Shown piece by piece: positions 8,677-16,827 of a DNA stretch of 64,000 bases. Position 1 is the stretch's first letter, and each line of letters begins with the position of its first letter. Below the pieces are notes generated by a model. That model made no database searches. It was not told where the DNA came from and saw only the letters and a list, made by a program, of their open reading frames with translations. This DNA is from Pedobacter sp. D749 (lineage in GTDB: Bacteria; Bacteroidota; Bacteroidia; Sphingobacteriales; Sphingobacteriaceae), in NCBI RefSeq assembly GCF_019317285.1, contig NZ_CP079218.1:3286001-3350000 (forward strand), written 5' to 3'. A program made the position numbers and the translations under genes.

Positions 8677-9087
8677 TTATTCAAACGCCGAGGCAAAATC
8701 TGCCAATGTCTGTTTTGATAAATTGGCGATTAGCGCATTCTCTGCATTGCTATACAGGGAATCTAAATGTTGATTGATCTGTCTACCGATCGGACATTTA
8801 GGATTCGGTTCATTTTTATGTTGCCCCAACACATTGCTGCTTCTAACCGATTGGTACACTTCGCCCAGATTAATATCTTTGGCACTTTTAGCCAGAAATG
8901 AACCTCCTCCCTTACCTTCTTTACTTTCAACAAAACCATGTTTCCGTAAATTCATAATTTCCTTGCGGACCAAAACAGGATTAATATTGATACTTCCGGC
9001 CAGATACTCTGAACTCACAACAGCACCTTTCGCCTCATTTAATAAGGTTAAAATGTGTAGGGAGATTGGAAACCGGCTATTGCTCAT
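8677..9087 (-). CDS. Rrf2-family transcriptional regulator
   Basis: A 136-residue winged-helix Rrf2 protein. The N-terminal HTH (FPISLHILTLLNEAKGAVVS, then INPVLVRKEIMNLRKHGFVE) and the wing KEGKGGGSFLAK are typical. The middle region has only one Cys (NPKCPIGRQI), not the three-Cys Fe-S ligand set of IscR/NsrR, so it resembles the YwnA/CymR-like branch that senses thiol stress or a ligand. I place the start at the ATG at 9087 rather than an ATG nine codons upstream, because the 21-bp operator at 9089-9109 would otherwise be inside the gene. It is upstream of, and collinear with, its probable target oxidoreductase. Confidence 0.85.
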   Translation of the reverse strand: MSNSRFPISLHILTLLNEAKGAVVSSEYLAGSININPVLVRKEIMNLRKHGFVESKEGKGGGSFLAKSAKDINLGEVYQSVRSSNVLGQHKNEPNPKCPIGRQINQHLDSLYSNAENALIANLSKQTLADFASAFE

Positions 9088-9088
9088 T

Positions 9089-9109
9089 CTGTAATTATTT
9101 TTATTACAG
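9089..9109 (-). promoter_or_regulatory. Perfect palindromic operator of the Rrf2 gene
   Basis: CTGTAAT (9089-9095), 7-nt T-rich spacer, ATTACAG (9103-9109), directly abutting the chosen start codon. Together with the copy at 8639-8659 it defines the motif yTGTAAT-N7-ATTACAr and points to autoregulation. Confidence 0.8.
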
Positions 9110-9237
9110 TACAAAAGTAAGAAGGTTTTATCAGAATCAAAATTTATTTTACAATTTCTAATAACGCTTGGTCACTGCATTCAGGATAGCAGTTTTTCCT
9201 ATTTGACTTTCCACCTGAAAAAAGCCTTTAAATTTCG

Positions 9238-9245
9238 TACTTTTG
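9238..9245 (+). promoter_or_regulatory. -7 element of the ABC-F gene
   Basis: TACTTTTG is a full match to TAnnTTTG, nine bases before the ATG at 9254. The only TTG upstream (9203-9205) is 32 nt away, too far for the usual 19-nt spacing, so the -33 element is weak or absent. Confidence 0.5.
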
Positions 9246-9253
9246 CAGCCGAA

Positions 9254-11161
9254 ATGATTTCAATAAATAATTTAACTTTCCTGATTGGCTCAAGAGCCTT
9301 GTACGATGACGCGAACTGGCACATAAAACCTGGCGACAGAGCCGGTTTGATTGGCGCCAATGGAACAGGAAAATCAACACTTTTAAAAATAATTGTAGGC
9401 GAATATGCACCTAGTTCGGGTACTGTTTCCATGTCGAAAGACCTGAAAATTGGCTACTTAAACCAGGATTTACTTTCTTATGATTCTCACCATAGCATTT
9501 TGCACGTGGCCATGGAAGCTTTTGAGCGCCAAAACCAGTTGCATGATGAAATTGAAGAACTACTTAAAAAAATCGAAACTGATTATAGCGAAGAGGTTTT
9601 ATTTAAATTAAGTGATAAACAGCAAGAGTTTGAAGCTTTAGATGGCTATAACATTGAATATAGGGCTAACGAAATTCTGGCTGGTCTGGGTTTTAGCACG
9701 GCAGATCAGTTACGTCCGTTAAATACCTTCTCCGGAGGGTGGCGTATGCGCGTAATGCTGGCCAAAATATTACTGCAAACTCCTGATATCTTATTACTGG
9801 ATGAGCCTACCAACCACATGGATTTACCATCTATTAAATGGCTGGAAAACTATTTAATGGGTTTTGAAGGTGCCATTGTAATTGTATCCCACGATAGGTA
9901 TTTCTTAGATAAAATTGTAAACCGTACGGTCGAATCGCGCAAGGGCAAGTTAACTGTATATGCAGGTAACTATAGCTTCTATGTGGAAGAAAAAGCCTTA
10001 CGTGGAGAAATCCAAAAGGGTGAATTTAAAAATCAACAGGCCAAAATTAAACAGGAAGAACGTTTAATTGAGCGCTTTAAAGCAAAGGCGAGCAAGGCTA
10101 AAATGGCTCAATCGCGGATGAAAGCTTTAGACAAAATGGAGCGTATTGATGATGTTGATGATGATAACCCGACCGTTAATTTTGCTTTCAAATTTTCTAA
10201 ACCATCGGGCAGACACGTGGTGCGGATAGAGCATGCCAACAAGAGTTATCCAAATGTGCATATTTTAGATGATGCTGAAGGTGTAATTGAAAAAGGTGAT
10301 AAAATTGCCTTGATTGGTGCCAACGGTAAGGGTAAATCTACTTTATTGAGAATGATTGCCGGAACTGAAAAATTTGAAGGTTTCTGCGAAACGGGTCATA
10401 ATGTTACCACCACTTTCTTTGCGCAGCACCAATTGGAGTCGCTGCATTTAGAAAATTCAATTTTAGAAGAATTACAGGCATTTGCCCCAAAACATAGCGA
10501 TACTGAATTACGGAGTATTTTAGGTTGTTTCCTTTTTACCGGTGATGATGTTTTCAAAAAGATCAAAGTGCTTTCGGGAGGAGAAAAATCGCGTGTGGCC
10601 CTTGCTAAATCTTTAACAACAGATTCAAATTTCCTGATTCTGGATGAGCCTACCAATCACCTGGATATCCAATCGGTAAACATCCTGATTCAGGCACTGG
10701 ATCAATTTGAAGGTACTTTTATTGCCGTATCTCACGATAGGTATTTCTTAGATAATGTGGCCAACAAAATCTGGTTTATAGAAGGCGGAAAAATTAAACA
10801 ATACCCTGGTACTTATGCCGAATATGAAGAGTGGAATAGCAAAAGGGTAATTCCTGCTGCGAAACCTATTCCGGTTAAAATGCCAGAAAAACCAAAAGAA
10901 GAACCAAAACCAATTACTCCCAATACGGCGAACCAGTTGAAAAAGCTGAATGACGAGCTGCAAAAAACAGAGAAATTGATTACCGAACTGGAGCAGAACG
11001 TTAAAAACATTGAAGCAGAACTGGCAGATGAAAATGTTTACGCCAAAGCCGATAAATTAGCAGAAGCCAACAAACGTTATTTAGCAACTAAACAAGAGTT
11101 AGATAACAGCCAAAGTAAATGGGAAAGTTTAGCTGCTGAGATTATGGAGCTGGAAGGTTAG
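9254..11161 (+). CDS. ABC-F family ATPase (duplicated ATP-binding domains)
   Basis: A 635-residue soluble protein with two ABC domains and no membrane segments. Domain 1: Walker A GANGTGKST near residue 34, signature FSGGWRMRV near 160, Walker B LLLDEPTNHMD near 182. Domain 2: GANGKGKST near 354, LSGGEKSRVALAK near 439, LILDEPTNHLD near 462. Between them is the P-site linker (about residues 255-305, rich in K/R/E), and the C-terminus after a proline-rich stretch is a coiled coil (about 565-635) as in Uup/YheS. ABC-F proteins bind the ribosomal E site and ease stalled or antibiotic-blocked translation; the exact subgroup is uncertain. I chose the ATG at 9254, just after a -7 element. Confidence 0.9.
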   Translation: MISINNLTFLIGSRALYDDANWHIKPGDRAGLIGANGTGKSTLLKIIVGEYAPSSGTVSMSKDLKIGYLNQDLLSYDSHHSILHVAMEAFERQNQLHDEIEELLKKIETDYSEEVLFKLSDKQQEFEALDGYNIEYRANEILAGLGFSTADQLRPLNTFSGGWRMRVMLAKILLQTPDILLLDEPTNHMDLPSIKWLENYLMGFEGAIVIVSHDRYFLDKIVNRTVESRKGKLTVYAGNYSFYVEEKALRGEIQKGEFKNQQAKIKQEERLIERFKAKASKAKMAQSRMKALDKMERIDDVDDDNPTVNFAFKFSKPSGRHVVRIEHANKSYPNVHILDDAEGVIEKGDKIALIGANGKGKSTLLRMIAGTEKFEGFCETGHNVTTTFFAQHQLESLHLENSILEELQAFAPKHSDTELRSILGCFLFTGDDVFKKIKVLSGGEKSRVALAKSLTTDSNFLILDEPTNHLDIQSVNILIQALDQFEGTFIAVSHDRYFLDNVANKIWFIEGGKIKQYPGTYAEYEEWNSKRVIPAAKPIPVKMPEKPKEEPKPITPNTANQLKKLNDELQKTEKLITELEQNVKNIEAELADENVYAKADKLAEANKRYLATKQELDNSQSKWESLAAEIMELEG

Positions 11162-11172
11162 TTTTAATGTGC

Positions 11173-11271
11173 AGTCAGATGTTACCATCTGATTGTTAAG
11201 TAATCCTTAGAAAATCCAAAAATAGAATTTGAATGCAAATAAGATCAGTGTCAGATAGTAATATCTGACAC
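11173..11271. repeat. Two small hairpins of the GTCAGATGTTACCATCTGAC family
   Basis: CAGATG-TTAC-CATCTG (11176-11191) and GTGTCAGATA-GTAA-TATCTGACAC (11248-11271) are perfect hairpins just after the ABC-F gene. Related hairpins lie at 60.85-60.95 kb. They may be dispersed palindromes rather than terminators, since neither has a T-tract. Confidence 0.6.
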
Positions 11272-11333
11272 CACGAGAAAAGCATATTAAGGCCACAGAA
11301 ATTGGACTGCCCCCAAAAAGTTGGACAAACTTA

Positions 11334-12152
11334 TTAATTATTTAAGACTTGTGTCCGGTATTCAACCGGGCTCATTCCATTTAAGTTCAATCTTATCCTT
11401 TTATTGTTATAATAACTAATATACTCATCAACATCACCCTTCAGCTCCTCCACCGACAGGTATTTTTTGCGGTAGAACATCTCAGACTTTAGCGTACCAA
11501 AAAAGTTTTCCATTACAGCATTATCCAGGCAGTTGCCCTTTCTCGACATACTCTGTATAATTCCATTCTTGAGCAGGATTCCCTGGTAACTCTTCATCTT
11601 ATATTGCCATCCCTGGTCGGAATGCAGCATGGGTTTGGCATTACCTGGCTTTTTTTTCAATGCCTGGTCCAGCATATCAGTAACCTGCCCGAAGTCCGGC
11701 CTTAGGGATTGCGAATAACTTATAATCTCTCCATTGAACAGATCAATTATGGTAGAGAGATACAGTTTCTTACCGGTTACATTGAATTCTGTGACATCGG
11801 TCGCCCATTTTTCAAACGGCCTGTCAACGTTAAACTCCCTGTTGAGTATATTTGGGACTGTTTTGTTCTCTTCTTCTTTATATGATCTGTATTTCTTAAG
11901 TCTGACGGCACTTTTCAGGCCCATCTCTCCAGTCAGCCTCAATACCGTCTTATGGTTGATGATGTGCCCTTCCTTTTTCAGCTGGAGCAGCATCCGCCTA
12001 TAGCCATATCTACCTTTATGCTGCTTGTAGAGTTCATTGAGGCGGCCCCTAACCACTCCGTACCTGTCGGCCGTACCATTACATTTCATATGGTAATAAA
12101 ATGAGCTCCGTGCCATACCGGCCACCTCTAAAAGCACTGGCAGGTCAAACAT
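11334..12152 (-). CDS. IS150-like transposase OrfB (DDE catalytic part)
   Basis: A 272-residue OrfB of the IS3 family with an rve-type DDE integrase core: first Asp in WATDVTEFNV, second in LHSDQGWQY, Glu in MENFFGTLKSEMF (spacing D-N35-E type), plus the N-terminal HTH_21 segment (ARSSFYYHMK ... KGRYGYRRMLLQL). It normally functions as the C-terminal part of an OrfAB fusion made by -1 frameshifting. The OrfB frame stays open upstream of the ATG at 12152 across the end of OrfA, and an A-rich stretch (near 12178-12195 on this strand) would allow slippage. Confidence 0.92.
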   Translation of the reverse strand: MFDLPVLLEVAGMARSSFYYHMKCNGTADRYGVVRGRLNELYKQHKGRYGYRRMLLQLKKEGHIINHKTVLRLTGEMGLKSAVRLKKYRSYKEEENKTVPNILNREFNVDRPFEKWATDVTEFNVTGKKLYLSTIIDLFNGEIISYSQSLRPDFGQVTDMLDQALKKKPGNAKPMLHSDQGWQYKMKSYQGILLKNGIIQSMSRKGNCLDNAVMENFFGTLKSEMFYRKKYLSVEELKGDVDEYISYYNNKRIRLNLNGMSPVEYRTQVLNN

Positions 12153-12172
12153 ATTCCTTAATCCGTGAATGA

Positions 12173-12691
12173 TCAGCGCTTTTTGTTTTTCTTTGATTCT
12201 TCTTTCTGGATTAAGGCCCGTAACTTTTTTAAAAACGCGACCTCCGCACGTAAACGATTGTTTTCTTCCAGGACCTGTTCATGATCTGTCAACAGGGAAG
12301 GTGCTTTTTTCGGAATCTTTGGCTTCATGAGTCGATGTTTTCCTCTTGTTGTTTCAGACAGTCCCTCGGCTCCAGCAGATTCGTATATCCTTAACCAATT
12401 GGATAGGACACTGTTACATCTGATGTTAAAATGAAGGCATGCCGCCCTCAAAGATACCTTATTGGAAATAAAGTAACGGATAACCTCAAGTTTGTTTTCC
12501 AGTGAATAGTCTGTCGACTGGGGGATTAGTCCGGCCTCGCCAAAACGTTGATAGAACTGTACCCACTGATAGACCATACGCCGTTCGATACCATTTTCCC
12601 TTGAGATTGAATCCAAAGGTTTCTCTCTACTTAAGACCTGACCGATGATAGCCAGTTTAAATTCCAAGCTATACTTAATTTTTCTGCTCAT
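12173..12691 (-). CDS. IS150-like OrfA (helix-turn-helix DNA-binding protein)
   Basis: A 172-residue OrfA with two HTH_28/insJ-type helix-turn-helix units (YSLEFKLAIIGQVLS ... MVYQWVQFYQRFG and YSLENKLEVIRYFIS ... SVLSNWLRIYESAG). A C-terminal leucine zipper (VLEENNRLRAEVAFLKKLRA) mediates multimerisation. It binds the terminal repeats and, fused to OrfB by frameshifting, forms the transposase. It ends 20 bp before the OrfB start in another frame. Confidence 0.92.
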   Translation of the reverse strand: MSRKIKYSLEFKLAIIGQVLSREKPLDSISRENGIERRMVYQWVQFYQRFGEAGLIPQSTDYSLENKLEVIRYFISNKVSLRAACLHFNIRCNSVLSNWLRIYESAGAEGLSETTRGKHRLMKPKIPKKAPSLLTDHEQVLEENNRLRAEVAFLKKLRALIQKEESKKNKKR

Positions 12692-12734
12692 AAAATGCTC
12701 CTCTTAAAGTGTCCAACTTTTTGGGGGCAGTCCA

Positions 12735-12753
12735 AATTCTGTGGCTTTTTTTT
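12735..12753 (+). terminator. Right half of a hairpin terminator split by the IS
   Basis: Target copy AAT, then TCTGTGGC (12738-12745) and a run of eight T. The complementary left arm GCCACAGA is at 11292-11299, on the other side of the IS. Before insertion the site read GCCACAGA-AAT-TCTGTGGC-T8, a plausible terminator for the ABC-F gene at 9.25-11.16 kb. It can no longer form a compact hairpin. Confidence 0.7.
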
Positions 12754-12798
12754 GTTGCCACGGAAGCGCAGAAACACGGAGAATAATATTTCAAGTTA

Positions 12799-12862
12799 TG
12801 TCATGCTGAGGTACGAAGCATCTGTTCCATAGGTTGCAGATGCTTCGTGCCTCAGCATGACA
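12799..12862. repeat. Long hairpin, dispersed palindromic repeat
   Basis: TGTCATGCTGAGG...GCATCTG (12799-12824) is the inverted copy of 12837-12862: 26-bp arms with one T/C difference (a G-U pair in RNA) and a 12-nt loop. The gap 12735-13051 otherwise holds only the split terminator and a GATCCCTCCACTACCGTCGG-type repeat phrase. Confidence 0.8.
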
Positions 12863-13051
12863 GCATATTCAAGGTTGCTGTTAACCAGAAAAACCACTGT
12901 ATTATTTACAATTATTTCCTTCTTATATAGATCCCTCCACTACCGTCGGGATGACGATACGCCGGAAAATCTTCCGTATTAATTCATGTATCCATGCCAA
13001 CCAAACCCTAACCCAATTTTGTCACTTCCCAATAAAACTTTACTTTTAGCC

Positions 13052-14329
13052 ATGCAGAAAATATTAATTCCGGTTTTATTTTTCATCTCTACTTTAGCTT
13101 TTGCACAAAACGATACAAAGTTTACCAACGAGAATAAAATTTATCTTCCAAATATTAAAACTGTGCTTTGCTATAACAGCAATAAAGAGCAAAGTTTACC
13201 TGTTATTATGCTCAATTCTTCAGAAACAATCACTTTTTCTTTTGATGACCTGCTGGCAGGCACCCAAAATTACTGGTATACCATTGAACATTGTACTGCA
13301 GAATGGGAGACTTCTAAAATTTCGAGCATTGATTATCTGGGGAGTTTTAATGATGACCGCATCATCAATTATCACTACTCTTCTAACACCACACGAAAAT
13401 ACACCCATTACGAAGTCAGCTTACCCAATACCCAAATTCAACCCAAAATCGGCGGCAATTATATATTAAAAGTCTATTTAGATGGCGACAAAAACAAACC
13501 GGTTATTTCGCAGCGCTTCTACATGCTCGATAGTCAGATAGCTGTAGCAGCAGAAGTAAACAATTCCATGCAGGTAGAAAACAGGAATTATAAACAAAAA
13601 ATCAATTTTACCATTAACCATACTTTCCCCATCCCTAACCCCTATCAGGATATAAAAGCGGTGGTGATGCAGAATTTTAATGCGAATACCATTCAGGTTA
13701 ATACCAAACCAGCCTTTGTACGGCCAAACCAATTGGTTTATAACGACCTCAATACGAATGATTTTTGGGGAGACAACGAATTTAGGAAATTTGATACGAG
13801 GAGTTTGCGTTACAAGGCAGATAATGTGAAGGATATTTATCGCGATAATCAATCCGTAAATGTTATACTTTTCCAGGATGCATCCAGAACTGTAGGTGCA
13901 TTTGCCAACCAGTACGATGAAAACGGAAACTTTTTTATCCGCAATACCGACGGGCGCGACGATAAAACAGAAGCAGAGTACATGAGTGTTTTATTCACTT
14001 TAAATGCCCCGGCACCCAGCCCTAACGGCGATGCTTATGTTGTTGGCCGGTTTAACAATTTTACCATAAGCAATGAAAATAAACTCCTCTACGATGCCAA
14101 CAGGAAACAATTTTATGGCAATGTGATCCTCAAACAAGGCCTCTACGATTATGAGTATGCCTGGTATAATAAAGATACCAAACTAATGGAAACCAAACCT
14201 TTTGAGGGTGCATTTTTCCAGACTGAAAACAGCTATCAGATCTTCGTTTATTATCGTCGCCCTGGTGCGCGTTGGGATACCCTGGTTGGTTATACCAATT
14301 TAAGCAATAAAGTTTCAGACAGAAGATAA
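13052..14329 (+). CDS. Type IX secretion system plug protein (DUF5103)
   Basis: A 425-residue secreted protein with a signal peptide (MQKILIPVLFFISTLAFAQ, cleavage after the AFA-Q region). The N-terminal domain (FTNENKIYLPNIKTVLCY, FSFDDLLAGTQNYWYTIEHC, NYHYSSNTTRKYTHYE) is the DUF5103 / T9SS plug first domain; the C-terminal part is a second Ig-like domain. In Flavobacterium the Plug protein closes the SprA translocon when no substrate or PorV is bound. No other T9SS genes are nearby, the usual scattered layout. I chose the ATG at 13052. A TTG-N19-TACTTTTA near-promoter ends four bases before it, which would make the mRNA nearly leaderless. Confidence 0.8.
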   Translation: MQKILIPVLFFISTLAFAQNDTKFTNENKIYLPNIKTVLCYNSNKEQSLPVIMLNSSETITFSFDDLLAGTQNYWYTIEHCTAEWETSKISSIDYLGSFNDDRIINYHYSSNTTRKYTHYEVSLPNTQIQPKIGGNYILKVYLDGDKNKPVISQRFYMLDSQIAVAAEVNNSMQVENRNYKQKINFTINHTFPIPNPYQDIKAVVMQNFNANTIQVNTKPAFVRPNQLVYNDLNTNDFWGDNEFRKFDTRSLRYKADNVKDIYRDNQSVNVILFQDASRTVGAFANQYDENGNFFIRNTDGRDDKTEAEYMSVLFTLNAPAPSPNGDAYVVGRFNNFTISNENKLLYDANRKQFYGNVILKQGLYDYEYAWYNKDTKLMETKPFEGAFFQTENSYQIFVYYRRPGARWDTLVGYTNLSNKVSDRR

Positions 14330-14499
14330 CCAACTGGACCGAAGCGAAATAGTAATTGTCAACCTGACTTTTAATATTGCAATACTTACCTTTATTGTTA
14401 CATAATTTTTCTTTGTTTTAAATGTGGTTTTTTACTTTAGTGTTTCAGAAAGCTAACCAGATAAACACCTGGAAAATTAAGTGTTTCTAACCAAAAATT

Positions 14500-15465
14500 A
14501 TGTTTAAAAAATTAATTGCCGCAGCATTAATAGTCTATCCCTGTGCACATATTTCAGCACAAACTTCTACTGATTCCTACACACAATCCATCAATGGAAC
14601 CAAATTAAAATTCGATATGCAGGCTATACCAGCAGGAAAATTTAAAATGGGAAGTAAAACAGGGAAACCAGATGAACAACCTGTTCATGAGGTTAAACTC
14701 GATGCTTTCTGGATTGGAAAACATGAGGTAACCTGGGATATTTTTGAGCCTTTCCTTTACCGCGATTATGAAAAACAAGCCAGTACAAGCGCTATTCCTG
14801 CTGAAGTAGATGCCGTTACCAGGCCCACAAAACCCTACCTCGATATGACTTTTGGTATGGGTAAAGCGAACCAGCCAGCAGTAGCCATGACACAATATAA
14901 TGCCATCCAGTTTTGCAAATGGCTTTATGTGCGTACAGGTGTTTTTTATCGGTTACCAACAGAGGCAGAATGGGAATATGCCTGTAAAGCCGGAACCGAA
15001 AGCAATTATGCTTTTGGTGATGATGCGACTAAACTAGGCGATTATGCATGGTATAAAGACAACAGCGATAACAAAACACACCAGGTAGGACAAAAAAAAC
15101 CAAATCAATGGGGTTTATTTGACATGTATGGAAACGTTAGCGAATGGACCTATGACCAGTACTTTCCCGATTTTTATAGTAAGAGCAAAGGTAAAACTGC
15201 AGAAAACCCGGTGGCAGTACCCGAAAAACTCTATCCCAATGTAGTTCGCGGCGGCTCGTATGATGAAACACCAGCTAATTTAACTTCAACAGCCAGATTG
15301 GCTTCTGATCCGTCATGGAAACAATTAGATCCACAGATTCCGAAAAGCAATTGGTGGTTCCCTGAAGCTCCTTTTGTAGGCATGCGCCTGGTACGCCCTG
15401 TAAAAGCGCCTTCAAAAGCAGATATAGATGCATATTACAATAAGCAACCGATAAAAGACCTTTAA
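14500..15465 (+). CDS. Secreted FGE-sulfatase-domain protein (non-catalytic type)
   Basis: A 321-residue protein with a signal peptide (to about HISAQ) and a formylglycine-generating-enzyme fold: IPAGKFKMGS near residues 44-53, DEQPVHEVKLDAFWIGKHEV, YRLPTEAEWEYACKAGTES, GLFDMYGNVSEW and VRGGSYDE. The cysteine pair that real FGEs use near the C-terminus is missing; there the sequence reads ARLASDPSWKQLD and FVGMRLVRP. It is therefore more likely a binding or structural member than a sulfatase activator, and no sulfatase is nearby. It starts a four-gene run (14.5-18.8 kb) of exported or periplasmic proteins with gaps of 32, 10 and 18 bp, so they are probably one operon. Confidence 0.8.
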   Translation: MFKKLIAAALIVYPCAHISAQTSTDSYTQSINGTKLKFDMQAIPAGKFKMGSKTGKPDEQPVHEVKLDAFWIGKHEVTWDIFEPFLYRDYEKQASTSAIPAEVDAVTRPTKPYLDMTFGMGKANQPAVAMTQYNAIQFCKWLYVRTGVFYRLPTEAEWEYACKAGTESNYAFGDDATKLGDYAWYKDNSDNKTHQVGQKKPNQWGLFDMYGNVSEWTYDQYFPDFYSKSKGKTAENPVAVPEKLYPNVVRGGSYDETPANLTSTARLASDPSWKQLDPQIPKSNWWFPEAPFVGMRLVRPVKAPSKADIDAYYNKQPIKDL

Positions 15466-15497
15466 AAACACAACCTAACCAAAATAAAATTAAACAC

Positions 15498-16817
15498 ATG
15501 AAAAAACCAATTAACCAACAAGATCGTCGCGATTTTCTAAAAGCAACAGCCATGCTGGCCGGCGGGGCCATGTTAAGCAGTATTCCACTAGCAGGAGCAT
15601 ATGCATCAGGATCCGATACCATTAAAATTGCCTTAATTGGCTGTGGCGACCGTGGAACAGGAGCAGCTTTCCAGGCCTTGAGCACTAAATTTAACATTAA
15701 ACTGGTTGCCATGGCCGATGCTTTCCAGGATCGCCTAGACAGCAGTTACCAATCGTTAAGTTCGAAATTTGCGGCAAAAATGGATGTTCCGAAAGAACGC
15801 CAGTTTATAGGTTTTGACGCTTATTTAAAAGCCATTCCATTGGCCGATGTAGTGTTGTTAACTACGCCTCCGGGCTTCCGTCCGATCCATTTCGAGGAAG
15901 CAGTTAAACAGAATAAACAAATTTTCATGGAAAAACCTGTTGCTGTAGATGCACCGGGCATCAGAAAAGTATTGGCCGCAGCCGAAGAAGCGAAAAAGAA
16001 AAAATTAAACGTTGTAGTAGGTTTACAGCGCCGTTACCAGACCAACTATCGCGAATCGATGAAACGCATTAACGATGGTGCCATTGGCGATATTATGTCG
16101 GGCCAGGTATATTGGAATAGCGGGGGCGTTTGGGTACGTCCGCGCACAGCAAACCAAACCGAAATGGAGTACCAAATGAGAAACTGGTATTATTTCAACT
16201 GGTTGTGCGGCGATCATATTGTTGAACAACATGTACATAATATCGATATTGCCAACTGGATAAAAAACGGACATCCGGTTTCGGTACAGGGAACAGGTAG
16301 CCGTGCCTGGAGAACAGGAAAAGACTATGGGGAGATTTATGATAACCACTCTATCGAATTAACGTATGCCGATGGTGCGGTAATCAATAGCCAATGCCGC
16401 CATTTCGAGGGTACCGCTAACCGTGTTGATGAATCTTTTCAGGGCACCAAAGGCAAAATTTACCTTTCGGGCAGCAACCAGGCCATTATGAAAGATTACA
16501 GTGGCAAAGAGCTTTATAACCACAACACCAAAGGAAATGCAAATCCATACCAAACAGAGCACGACGAACTGTTCGATGCGGTTTCTAAGGGAGAATACAA
16601 ATTCAGTAATGTAGATTATGCTGCAACAAGCACATTTTCTTCAATTATCGGTCGTTATGCTACTTATTCTGGTCAAACCATTAAATGGGATGAAGCTTTA
16701 GCGTCGAACATCAGTTTAATGCCTGAGCGTTTTGCATGGGATGCCAACCCAAGGTTAATGCCTGATGAAAAAGGACTGTACCCTATTGCCATGCCCGGAC
16801 AAACAAAGGTAATCTAA
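15498..16817 (+). CDS. Tat-exported Gfo/Idh/MocA family oxidoreductase
   Basis: A 439-residue dehydrogenase. The N-terminus carries a twin-arginine signal (RRDFLK at residues 10-15, hydrophobic stretch to about 36), so it is exported folded with its nucleotide cofactor. The Rossmann motif IALIGCGDRGTGAA is followed by the family lysine motif MEKPVAVD and a beta-sheet substrate domain (VGLQRRYQTNYRESM, DHIVEQHVHNIDIANW). Bacteroidota homologues oxidise sugars or glycosides at C3 or hydrolyse glycosides by an NAD-dependent redox route. With the TIM-barrel protein downstream it suggests a periplasmic sugar-oxidation pathway. Substrate unknown. Confidence 0.85.
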   Translation: MKKPINQQDRRDFLKATAMLAGGAMLSSIPLAGAYASGSDTIKIALIGCGDRGTGAAFQALSTKFNIKLVAMADAFQDRLDSSYQSLSSKFAAKMDVPKERQFIGFDAYLKAIPLADVVLLTTPPGFRPIHFEEAVKQNKQIFMEKPVAVDAPGIRKVLAAAEEAKKKKLNVVVGLQRRYQTNYRESMKRINDGAIGDIMSGQVYWNSGGVWVRPRTANQTEMEYQMRNWYYFNWLCGDHIVEQHVHNIDIANWIKNGHPVSVQGTGSRAWRTGKDYGEIYDNHSIELTYADGAVINSQCRHFEGTANRVDESFQGTKGKIYLSGSNQAIMKDYSGKELYNHNTKGNANPYQTEHDELFDAVSKGEYKFSNVDYAATSTFSSIIGRYATYSGQTIKWDEALASNISLMPERFAWDANPRLMPDEKGLYPIAMPGQTKVI

Positions 16818-16827
16818 AACTAAATTG

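Larger units (their letters stand above)
11303..12734 (-). mobile_element. IS3-family insertion sequence, IS150-like group
   Basis: A complete 1432-bp element with perfect 25-bp terminal inverted repeats (11303-11327 and 12710-12734; outer ends TGGACTGCCCCC...GGGGGCAGTCCA) and a 3-bp target duplication AAT (11300-11302, 12735-12737). It encodes OrfA and OrfB in overlapping -1 frames. It sits exactly in the 3-nt loop of an 8-bp hairpin (GCCACAGA / TCTGTGGC) followed by a T-run. Both genes and both ends look intact, so it may be active. Confidence 0.95.

Noticed and set aside
13019..13048. Promoter TTG-N19-TACTTTTA for the T9SS plug gene
   Set aside because: One mismatch in the -7 box, and the expected transcription start would fall on or after the ATG. 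It is mentioned with the gene but not listed as a feature.
14500..15465. Functional formylglycine-generating enzyme activating a sulfatase
   Set aside because: The catalytic cysteines are missing and no sulfatase gene is in the neighbourhood.
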